The translations under genes were made by a program, and so were the position numbers. The notes beneath the pieces are model-generated. The model saw only the letters and a program-made list of their open reading frames with translations, was not told the origin of the DNA and did no database searches. From Apus apus (Eukaryota > Chordata > Aves > Apodiformes > Apodidae): a DNA stretch of 64,000 nt. The stretch lies in NCBI RefSeq assembly GCF_020740795.1, contig NC_067286.1, forward strand, positions 1,173,990-1,237,989, written 5' to 3'. Position 1 is the stretch's first letter. Every line of letters begins with the position of its first letter. Below are positions 37,287 through 48,858 of the stretch, piece after piece.

Positions 37287-38675
37287 CTGGAGGGGAAGGC
37301 ACAGAGGACACACCCTGAGCAGGCAGGGATGGAAACACCCAAAGGAACCTCAGGAGTGGCACCAGTGACCCGGGGCTGCTGCTTGATAAGAAAGGGTTTT
37401 CTCCAGGATGAATTTTCATCCCCAAAAGTCCTTTTTCCCCCTTCCTGCTAACCCACGACTGCAGCTCCTTCCCAGCAGGTGTGAAGGGAATTTCAAAACG
37501 TGGCATTTTCTGGGAGAACTGTTGCTCTCTCCCTCCTAAAGCCCCGAAGGAGGCTCCAAGCCCACCAGCTGCTCCAAGACAGCTCTAGGCCAAGGGAGTA
37601 ACTAGTCCTGCCAAGAGCAGCTCAGCAGCAGCAGTGTCATCCCTTGGGAAAGCCACCTGGAACTGCAGAAACTCTCCAAGAGTGGAAAGGGACACGACAA
37701 GACGCACCAGAAGCAGATGTGACAAGGAAAGGTCACAGCAAATGTGATGTCAATCCATCTTCCACACGGAAAAAAGTTTTATGTTGCTCCATACAGGGAA
37801 CAAGTTACAAATGCAGCCAGAGCTGCCCCTGAACACTCAGTTCCCAACTCCAAAGGTCCCTTGTTCCTGTTGTTCCAAAGCCAGGCTCCAGGACCACCAG
37901 CAGAGCCACCTCCAAACCTCATTTCACCAAAATCAGAGGCTTCACAAACTTGAAACCCCCTCAGTTTTGGGGCAAAGGCTGCAAGTTTTACACGGCACAG
38001 GTTCTGCCTCCCCTGTGTGCAGGCTGAGCACAGCCACTTCCAAACAAAGTCAGACATTCCCAGCTTGCTTGTCCTCTCCCACTGCTTTTCCCAGCAGTTT
38101 CCACCACTGCCCAGCAGGCAGGGGACAATGAGAGGAGTAAAAACTTGTAGGTTAAGATCATGATGGTTTAATAAGTGAAGGGAAAAAGAAGGAAAAGAAA
38201 ATAAACCCAAACTAAGGCCTCCCCATCTCCTCCCAGCAGCCCAGCCAAGGTCCCCTGCCCAAATCCCCAGGTGGGATGGAGCAAGAGGAAAGGATGAATA
38301 AAAGCAAGGAAACTTGGGGATGAAGGTAAAAAAAAATAAAGAATTGCTTATAAAGTGAAAGGGAAACAGAAGAGAGAAGAAAAATCAAAGGCTGGATAGG
38401 TCAACACCTATAGCAGGTTCCCCAGCAAGAAAGTGGTTAAACCTCCTCAAAAAGCCTCTTTCCCCTCTTATTGCCAGCAAGGAACATCCCTCCAGGTCGC
38501 TCAGGTCTGTCTGGTTGTGCCCCCTCCCAAACCATCACACCCCCCAAACCTCTTCATCTGGAGACCTTGAGGCTGAGCAAACACTGCTCAGCAAAAGCTG
38601 AACAATTAGTCACGTTATCAGCACTGCCTGGGACACAGATGCAAAACATGGCACGGCACGGGCTGCTGGCAGGAT
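37287..38675. other. No gene recognised (expected NUP160 5' intron)
   Basis: Upstream of the first visible NUP160 exon the sequence is moderately AT-rich, with A-rich patches near 38315-38390. I looked on the minus strand for the missing N-terminal NUP160 exons and found none, nor any other coding homology. Confidence 0.5.
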
Positions 38676-38679
38676 TAAC

Positions 38680-39300
38680 CCTGTCCTGGCCCAAATCTGA
38701 CCCTGTCCTGGCCCAGAACTGACCCTGTCCTGGCCCAGAACTGTCCCGGTCCAAACTGACCCTGTCCCGGTCCAAATTGGCCCTATCCTGGCCCAAAACT
38801 GACCCTGTCCCTGCCAAAATTGACCCTGTCCTGGCCCAAAAACTGACCCTGTCCTGGCCCAAAGTTGACCATTGTCCCTGCCAAATCTGACCCTGTTCTG
38901 GCCCTATCCCTGCCAAAACTGACCCTGTCCTGGCCCAAAACTGACCCCGTCCTGGCCCAAAACTGACCCCGTCCTGGCCCAAAACTGACCCCGTCCTGGC
39001 CCAAAACTGACCCCGTCCTGGCCCAAAACTGACCCCGTCCTGGCCCAAAACTGACCCCGTCCTGGCCCAAAACTGACCCCGTCCTGGCCCAAAACTGACC
39101 CCGTCCTGGCCCAAAACTGACCCCGTCCTGGCCCAAAACTGACCCCGTCCTGGCCCAAAACTGACTCTGTTCCTTCCAAACCTGACCCTATCCCGGCCCA
39201 AAACTGACCCTCTCCTGGCCCAAAACTGACCCCATCCTGGCCCAAAACTGACCCCATCCTGGCCCAAAACTGACCCCATCCTGGCCCAAAACTGACCCCT
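38680..39300. repeat. 22-bp minisatellite next to the assembly gap
   Basis: About 28 units of CTGACCCCGTCCTGGCCCAA plus two more A. A run of about eleven units in the middle is perfect or nearly so; units at both ends carry substitutions and length changes. Because 22 is not divisible by three, three units make one 22-residue protein period and the minus strand stays open through the array. The resulting long frames (GQDGVSFGPG type) have no family match that I know. Confidence 0.9.
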
Positions 39301-39381
39301 GCCCCAGCCCAGTGCAGCACAAGGGGGAAGCACCCCACTGCGCCCACCCTGCGAAGCCCCTTTAGGAGGCCCTGAGCGTCT

Positions 39382-39480
39382 NNNNNNNNNNNNNNNNNNN
39401 NNNNNNNNNNNNNNNNNNNNNNNNNNNNNNNNNNNNNNNNNNNNNNNNNNNNNNNNNNNNNNNNNNNNNNNNNNNNNNNN
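39382..39480. other. Assembly gap (99 N)
   Basis: Run of N between the 22-bp minisatellite and the last exon of the ALDH3B1-like gene. Its true size is unknown. To the left NUP160 (minus) still lacks its first exons; to the right the aldehyde dehydrogenase (plus) lacks all but its last exon. Confidence 0.98.
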
Positions 39481-39688
39481 TTCAGCTTGACCCTCCTGTG
39501 CTCCAGCTGGTGCCCTGGGCCCCTTGTCCTGTCCTTGGACACTGCTGAGAAGAGACTGGTCCCACCCTCCTGACACCCACCAAGTGCTCTCCATCCCTCC
39601 TGGGAGCTTCATTTTCCTCTCCTTGGCCCCAAGGGTGGGTGGACACCAGACCCACCACCCACCAGGGCCCTGTGCTGTCTTGTTGCAG

Positions 39689-39882
39689 GGAACAGTGGCC
39701 TGGGGAGGTACCACGGCAAGTTCACCTTCGAGACCTTCAGCCACCCCCGCGGCTGCCTGCACCGCAGCATGGGCCTGGAGCCCCTCAACAGCCCCCGGTA
39801 CCCCCCCTACACCCAGCAGAAGGTGGCTGTGGTCAGGACTGCCTCCCAGGTGAAGCGCAAGGCTGCCTGCACCCTGCTCTGA
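39689..39882 (+). CDS. ALDH3B1: ALDH3B1-like aldehyde dehydrogenase, last exon only
   Basis: Class 3 aldehyde dehydrogenases oxidise fatty and aromatic aldehydes using NAD(P)+. A clear acceptor (CTTGTTGCAG) opens into a frame reading NSGLGRYHGKFTFETFSH, which is the conserved C-terminal block of the ALDH3 family (GxGRYHGKxxFxxFSH), then LNSPRYPPYT and the end CTLL. The C-terminal Cys-Thr-Leu-Leu is a CaaX-type lipidation signal as in the ALDH3B proteins, so a membrane-attached enzyme is inferred. The catalytic cysteine and NAD site lie in upstream exons that are not in the window. NDUFS8 and TCIRG1 follow in the same order and orientation as ALDH3B1-NDUFS8-TCIRG1 in human, which supports B1. 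No canonical polyadenylation signal was seen before the CR1 at 40140. Confidence 0.85.
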
Positions 39883-40139
39883 AGGCCCCCGTGATGGCTC
39901 CTGCCACAGGACGCCGGCAATGAAACGTGTTTCCGCTAAAAAGTGGTGGCCTCCAGAGAGCTTCCCTTCCACCCCACCAGCCCCTGCCCCACCAGCCCTC
40001 TGGGTTGGTCTGAGCCAGGGTGTGCCCAGGTGCCAAGGAGGCCACCAGCATCCTGGCTTGTGTCAGCACTGGTGTGGCCGGCAGGAGCAGGGCAGGGATC
40101 GTCCCCCTGTGCTCGGCACCTCAGATCCTGGGGTCAGTT
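39883..40139 (+). other. ALDH3B1 3' flank, nothing recognised
   Basis: Presumed 3' UTR and spacer. It contains no AATAAA or ATTAAA and no known repeat. Confidence 0.4.
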
Positions 40140-40637
40140 CTGGGCCCCCCCATGACACGAAGGACATGGAGGGGCTGGAGGGTGGCCAGGGAAGGGCAAG
40201 GGAGCTGGAGAAAGGGGCTGGAGCAGGAGGAGAAGGGGCTGGAGAACTTGTGAGGAGCAGCTGAGGGAGCTGGGGGTGTCCAGCCTGGAGCCAAGGAGGC
40301 TGAGGGGAGACCTGCTGGCTCTGCAGCTGCTGAGAGGAGGTTGGAGCCAGGGGGGTCGGGCTCTGCTCCCCAGGAACAAGGGATGGGACAAGAGGAACCG
40401 GCCTCAAGCTGCTCCAGGGGAGGCTGAGGTTGGATCTGGGGAACAATTCCCTCCTGGCAAGGGTTGTCAGGGCCTGGCCCAGGCTGCCCAGGGCAGGGGG
40501 GGAGTCTCCATCCCTGGGGGGGTTTCCAAGCCCTGGAGATGGTGCTGAGGGACACGGGGCAGGGGTGGCCTGGGCAGGGCTGGGGGAACGGGTGGGACTG
40601 GAGGGTCTGAAAGGGCTTTTCCAGCCAAAAGGGCTCC
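40140..40637 (+). mobile_element. CR1 LINE 3' fragment between ALDH3B1 and NDUFS8
   Basis: Plus-oriented: GAGGAGCAGCTGAGGGAGC, TGTCCAGCCTGGAGCCAAGG, GGAACCGGCCTCAAGCTGC, ending AAAGGGCTTTTCCAGCC. It is the same subfamily as the copy at 7485 and is GC-rich like its surroundings. Confidence 0.9.
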
Positions 40638-40699
40638 AGGACGCGGTGACTCCCGGTGGGTTCCCGGGCTCCCCGGTCCCGGGCTGGGACCCACGGGGC

Positions 40700-41040
40700 C
40701 CCGGCATCAACACCCACTTCCGCCTCTCCTCCGGCCCCGCCCCCTTTCCGCGGGTCCAGCCAATCACTGCGCGCCTCCTTCCAAACTATCCCCGCCCTCC
40801 TCTCCCCAGCCAATGGGAAGGTGCCTTCCACGGGAGGCCACGCCCCCTCACCCCGACTCCGCTCTGCGCCTGCGGCTGCGCCCTCTGCGCATGCGCAGTG
40901 CGGCTGGGTCCTTGGGGGAGGTGAGTGGGGGGGCCCGGCGGTACCGGGGGGGTCCCTGCGCCCTGGGGAGGGGGCTGCGGGCCCTGGGGAGGGCTGGAGT
41001 GGCCCATGGGGGCTTGTCCTGGCCACTAGAGCCCGCCTAG
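40700..41040 (+). promoter_or_regulatory. NDUFS8: NDUFS8 CpG island promoter and noncoding exon 1
   Basis: A CpG-rich segment carries two CCAAT boxes (near 40759 and 40810), an ETS-type CTTCCG at 40717-40722 and a palindromic NRF1-type site at 40886-40897. A strong donor (GGGGGAG followed by GTGAGT) at 40920/40921 suggests a noncoding first exon ending at 40920, which would splice to an acceptor just before 41458. CCAAT, ETS and NRF1 elements together are typical of nuclear genes for respiratory-chain proteins. Confidence 0.78.
40886..40897. promoter_or_regulatory. NRF1-type palindrome (TGCGCATGCGCA)
   Basis: A perfect NRF1 consensus lies 24 bases before the inferred donor of the NDUFS8 noncoding exon, so it is at or close to the transcription start. 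NRF1 control fits the respiratory role of NDUFS8. Confidence 0.75.
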
Positions 41041-41465
41041 GGGAGAGGGGTCCCTGTGCCCCCCCCCACGGGGCCTTTCTGGGGTTCTTCTGGTGTGTGG
41101 GGGGGTCATTTGGGTGCTGGAGAGTGGGGAGGGGGGCTTGGGGCACGGCTCTTGGGTCCCCTGGGGAGGGGCAGGACGCCTGGGGGCCTTGGGAGGGGAT
41201 GTAGGGGGACAGGATGCCTGGGTCCCTTGGGAGGGACATTTGGGACCCCTGTGGGTGGTGGGTGGGTGGGAGGGGGTGGCAGGACACCTGGGTTTCTTTC
41301 AAGGGGGGTGGGACCCCTGGGTCCCTTGCTGGAGGAGGGATGCTGAGGGGGTCCGGGTGGAGGGTTGGGGGTCAGGATGCCTGGGTTCCCCCCTGTGGGA
41401 AGCAGGGGGGCCCAGCCTCCCCCCAGCCCAGCTCCTGAGGGTCTCTGCCAGCAGCAGGATCAGCC

Positions 41466-43901
<2,436 letters not shown>

Positions 43902-43987
43902 TGAACATCCCAAATTCCCTCCCCCACTCCCTTCCCGGGGCAGGTGGAGCCCCAGAGGTGCATGTTGGGGAGGGGAGGGGGTGGGGA

Positions 43988-44545
43988 ACGGGGGTCCTGG
44001 GGATGCTCCCATGGAGGCGTTGGGCACAGGGATGTGGGGAGCCCCCGTTGTAGGGAAAGGGGTGGGAGGGGGCAGGGAGGGAACAAGGGGCAGGTTTTGG
44101 TGGGGGGGACACTTGCCCCTTCTTGCAGCTCGGGGGGGTCATTCCTGACCCTCTGCTTCCTGTGGGGGGCGTCATTCCTGACCCTCTGCTTCCCAGGGTG
44201 TCTTTACTGACCCTCTGCTTTCCCGTGGGGGGAATATTCCCAACCCTCTGCTTCCCGTGGGGATCATTCCCGACCCTCTGCTTCCCGGGGGATCATTCCT
44301 GACCCTCTGCTTCCTGTGGGGTGTAATTCCCGACCCTCTTCTTCCCCGGGGGGGTGTCATTCCCAACCCTCTGCTTCCCGTGGGGATCATTCCTGACTCT
44401 CTGCTTCCCAGGGTGTCTTTACTGACCCTCTGCTTTCCCGTGGGGGGAACATTCCCAACCCTCAGCTTCCCGTGGGGATCATTCCCAACCCTCTGCTTCC
44501 TGTGGGGTGTAATTCCCGACCCTCTGCTTCCCGGGGGGGTGTGTG
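43988..44545. repeat. Duplicated block, copy A (unique head + minisatellite)
   Basis: A head of about 145 bases (ACGGGGGTCCTGGGGATGC to CTTCTTGCAGCTCGG) is followed by about 14 units of a 25-32-base repeat (TCATTCCCGACCCTCTGC, TTCCCGTGGGGA). The head and the repeat recur at 46654-47340 in the same orientation; the heads differ at only a handful of positions. It lies between the NDUFS8 polyadenylation signal and the TCIRG1 CpG island. Confidence 0.9.
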
Positions 44546-44559
44546 TCCCGATGGTACTT

Positions 44560-45430
44560 CCCGACTCCTCCTTTGGGAGGGGGGGGGGGTTCGATTTCCA
44601 GGCTCCTTGTGGGACGAGGGCGGGGGGGGGGGGGGCAGCGTGTCCCGGCTCCGAGGAGGGGTCCCGCGGGAGGGAGGGGGCGGTCCCGGGGGCTCCCGGT
44701 GCCGGTTGCCCCGCTCGGTGGGGCCGGACGGGCCGGTCCCTCCTCCCCCGCCGCGACCGGGCTCTTCCTGGGGAAGAGGAAGTGCCGGGACCGGCGTGTC
44801 CGGGTAGGGGCGGGCGGCATCGTGGGGTGGGGGGGGGGGTCCCAGGCGGAGGGGGGATCCCGGCATTTAGGGGGGGGGGAGGGGGGGTGCTCCGGGGCTG
44901 TCTGTCCCCCCCCCCCCCCCGCTACCGTACCCGGGGAGGGGGATTCCCGGTTGGCTCGGGGGGGGGGGGGGGGTCGCGGGGAATGGGGGGGGGGGCTCTC
45001 CCCGCCGTGCCTGAGGTGGGGAGCATGGTGTGTGTGTGTGGGGTATCACCCCAGACAGACCCCCCCCCAACTCCCAGTTATGCTCGAGTATCGGGGTCCC
45101 GGGTGAAGGGGGTGGTCCCGGGGCTGCCGCCCCCCCCCCCCCCGGGGGGGCGGGGGGTGCTGGGGGCGGTCCCGGGGCGGGTTATATTGGGGGGTGGGTG
45201 GGATGTGGTGAACCTGAGTCAGACGCAGCTGAGCTGGGGAGGGGGGTGGGTGGGTGTTGTGAAAGTATTTTGCAAGCCCGGTGCTGGGAAGAGCCGCTTG
45301 GGAGCGGGACGGGTCACTGTGCTCCCCGGGCACCGCGGGGGGGACATCCCGGCTCGGCCACTTCCCACCCCCCGCCCCGGGACCCTCAGGCAGACCCCCC
45401 CCCCCTCCCACCCTAGGAGCCCGGGGTGAA
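44560..45430 (+). promoter_or_regulatory. TCIRG1: CpG/G-rich island upstream of TCIRG1
   Basis: Very GC-rich sequence with many G and C runs, likely holding the TCIRG1 promoter and a noncoding first exon; the coding exon has a good acceptor at 45709/45710. A GAAGAGGAAGTG element at 44773-44784 matches the PU.1/ETS core, which would suit a gene used in osteoclasts and macrophages. The exact start of transcription cannot be placed. Several G-runs could form G-quadruplexes. Confidence 0.55.
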
Positions 45431-45553
45431 CCCTTGGGACCTCCTCAGAACTTCCTCAGGACCCCCGGGCTGACACTCGGGACCTCCAGACAGACCCTCA
45501 AAACCTCTGAGACCTCCTCGGGACCCCCGGGGCAGACCCCCAGACCCTTGAGA

Positions 45554-45575
45554 CCCCCCCCCCCCCCCCCCCCCC
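45554..45575. repeat. Poly(C) run of 22
   Basis: One of several long C runs just upstream of the TCIRG1 coding start; another (about 18) lies near 45660-45676. Lengths here are error-prone in assemblies. Confidence 0.75.
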
Positions 45576-45762
45576 TCCGACTCCTCAGCCAGACTCCTGG
45601 GGTGATCCCCCAACTCTGCTGCCACCTCCAGTGCTGACACCCCCCCCCCTTCCACTTTCTCCCCCCCCCCCCCCCCGCTTCCATCTTCTTCTTGTCTCCC
45701 CCACCCCAGGCGGGTGCCCTCGTGTCTCTGCACCCCGGGGGGGGGGGGTCCTGGGGGGCACC

Positions 45763-48700
45763 ATGGGGTCCCTGTTCCGCAGCGAGGAGGTCTGCCTGGC
45801 CCAGCTCTTCCTCCAGTCTGCCTCGGCCTACAGCTGTGTCAGCGAACTGGGGGAGCTGGGGCTGCTGGAGTTCAGGGACGTAAGTAGGGGCTGAGGGGAA
45901 CACGGGGTGCCCGGGGTGCAGGGGGAGGTGGGTTTGGGGTGTCCTGGGTTGGGCTGGGTGGGTTTGGGTTCTGTGGATGTGTGTGTGTGTGTGTGTGGGG
46001 TTTGGGATGGTTTGGCTTGGGGTCCCCTGGGTTGGTATGGGTGAGTTTGGGGTGTCCTGGGTTGGTCTGAGTGGGTTTGGGTTCTGTATGTGTGTGTGGG
46101 GGGGATTTGGGATGGTTTGGCTTGGGGTCCCCTGGGTTGGGCTGGGTGGGTTTGGGGTGCTCTGGGTGGAGGGGATTTGGCATGGAGGGCTTTGGGGTGC
46201 CCCAAGTGCAGGGAATGGGTACAGAGGGTTGGGCTGGGTGGGTTGGGGTGCAGGGGGTTTGGACTGGGTGGTTTGGGGTGCTCTGGGTGCAGGGGCCTGG
46301 ATGTGGGTGATATGGGGTGGCATGGGTGCAAGGGGTGTGTGATTTGGGGTGCCACTGGTGCGAGGAGGGGGTTGTGATTTGGGGCGCCTGGATCTGGCTG
46401 CTTTGGGGGCTGCAGCCTGGTGCTGCTGTGCTGGGGGTGCTGCCACTGCTTGCTCCCCCCCCCCCCTCCACCTCCCCGGGGGTGCTCACACCCACCCCCA
46501 TGCCCGTGCCCCCCATTCCCCATCAGCTGAACCCCAAGGTCAGTGCCTTCCAGCGGCGCTTCGTGGGCGAGGTGCGGCGCTGCGAGGAGATGGAAAAGAC
46601 CTTCAGTGAGAGCCTGGGGGGGCCTGACCCCTGGGGGGGGCTGGGAGGGAGGGACGGGGGTCCTGGGGATGCTCCCATGGAGGCGTTGGGCACAGGGATG
46701 TGGGGAGCCCCTGTTGTAGGGAAAGGGGTGGGAGGGGGCAGGGAGGGAACAAGGGGCAGGTTTTGGGGGGACGCTTGCCCCTTCTTGCAGCTCGGGGGGG
46801 GGGATCATTCCTGACCCTTTGCTTCCTGTGGGGGTGTCATTCCCGACCCTCTGCTTCCCGTGGGGGGGATCGTTCCTGACCCTCTGCTTCCCAGGGGGTG
46901 TCATTTCCAACCCTTTGGTTCCCGGGAGGGGGGTCATTCCCAACCCTCTCCTTCCCGTGGGGATCATTCCCGACCCTCTGCTTCCCTGGGGGGGTGTCAT
47001 TCCCAGCCCTCTCCTTCCCGTGGGGATCATTCCTAACCCTCTGTTTCCCGGGGGTGTCATTCCCGACCCTCTTCTTCCCCGGGGGGGTGTGTCATTCCCA
47101 ACCCTCTGCTTCCCATGGGGATCATTCCCGACCCTCTGCTTCCCGTGGGGGGAACATTCCTGACCCTCTGCTTCCCGGGGGTGTCATTCCCGACCCTCTC
47201 CTTCCCATGGGGATCATTCCCGACCCTCTCCTTCCCGTGGGGGGAACATTCCCGACCCTCTGCTTCCCTGGGGGGGTGTCATTCCCAACCCTCTCCTTCC
47301 CGTGGGGATCATTCCCAACCCTCAGCTTCCCGGGGGGGCTCGTTCTGACGGGCTGTTCCTGCCAGCCTTCCTGCAGCAGGAGCTGCGGGAGGCCGGGCGG
47401 GCGCTGGCGCCGTGTCCCGAGGCGCCGCGGGCGCCGCTGGCGCGGGAGGCGCTGCGGGTGCAGGAGCAGTCGGAGCAGCTGGCGCGGGAGCTGCGGGAAG
47501 TCTCCCGCAACCGGGCCTCCCTGCTCCAGCGCCTGCGGGACCTGCGGAGGTACCTCCACGTCCTGCGGGAGGGACAGCGCTTCACCAGCCTGCCGGTGGG
47601 GCCCGCTGCCCTTTTTGGTGGTGTTTTTTTCTTGGGGGGGGGGCCCCCAACTTATCCCACCGGACTCATCTCTTTGCTTCCCGTCCCCCCAGGCTCCCCT
47701 GGGCTCCCCGTCCCCGCGGCCCCGCCTGCCCTCGGATCGTGAGCCCGTCCTGGATCCGTCCCTGCACCAGCACCTGGACCGCAAGATCAAGTCCGTGGGG
47801 CTTGGGGAGGGGCTGTGGGGTGGGAGTGTGGCCGTGGGGTGGTGGGCACGGGTGTAGGACAGGGGTTGGAGAAGGGCTGTGGGGCTGCAGCATGGGTGTA
47901 GGACAAGGGCTGGAGAAGAGCCGTGGGGTGGTGGGCACGGGTGTAGGACAAGGGGTGGAGATGGGCTGTGGGGCTGTAGGCATGGGTGTAGGACAGGGGT
48001 TGGAGAAGGGCCATGGGGCTGTGGTGTGGCTGTAGGGTGGTGGGCACGGGTGTAGGACAGGGGTTGGAGAAGGGCTGTGGGGCTACAGCATGGCTGTGGA
48101 GCAGGGAGAGGGGGTAAGGGTTGAAGATGGGCCCTGGGGCAACTGGAGAGGCTGTAGGACAAGGGGTGGAGAAGGGCTGTGAGGCAGTAGGCATGGGTGT
48201 AGGACGGGTTGGAGAAGGGCCATGGGGTGATGGGCACGGGTGTAGGACAAGGGCTGGAGAAGGGCCATGGGGTGATGGGCACGGGTGTAGGACACGGGTT
48301 GGAGAAGGGCTGTGGGGCTACAGCATGGCTGTGGAGCAGGGATAGGGGGTAAGGGTTGAAGATGGGCCCTGGGGCAACTGGAGAGGCTGTAGGACAAGGG
48401 GTGGAGCTGGGCCCTGGGGCAGCGGCGTGGCCGTGGGGCAGGAGCAGTGTGAGAGCTGTGCCTGCCCCAGTGTCCCACAGCGTGTCCCCACAGCTTCGTG
48501 GCCGGTGTCATCCACCCGTGGCGGGTCAGCCCCTTCGAGCGGCTGCTGTGGCGCGCCTGCCGTGGCTACCTGGTGGCCAACTTCGTGGAGATGCCTGAGC
48601 CCATGGAGGACCCGGCCACGGTGAGCAGGACGCCGGGGTGTGGGGCTGGCAGGGGAGTGGGGACGGGGCTGACGGGGGCTGTGCTGTCCCCAGGGCGAGA

Positions 48701-48827
48701 GCATCACCTGGGTCATCTTCCTCATCTCCTACTGGGGCGAGCAGATCGGGCAGAAGATCCGCAAGATCTCAGACTGGTGAGCTGGTGGCCACGTGTCCCA
48801 CTGTGCAGAAGTTTATTTAGCAGGACC

Positions 48828-48858
<31 letters not shown>

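Noticed and set aside
37287-38675. Search for the missing NUP160 N-terminal exons
   Set aside because: No segment on the minus strand resembled the human N-terminal beta-propeller sequence.
38554-39972. Long minus-strand open frame spanning the 22-bp repeat and the Ns
   Set aside because: It is the translation of a tandem repeat plus unknown bases, with a 22-residue period and no family match.
40121-41302. 393-codon minus-strand frame
   Set aside because: Composed of CR1 antisense and the NDUFS8 CpG island; no conserved domain.
44257-45429. 390-codon plus-strand frame
   Set aside because: Minisatellite and G-rich island translation; no domain, and it overlaps the presumed TCIRG1 promoter.
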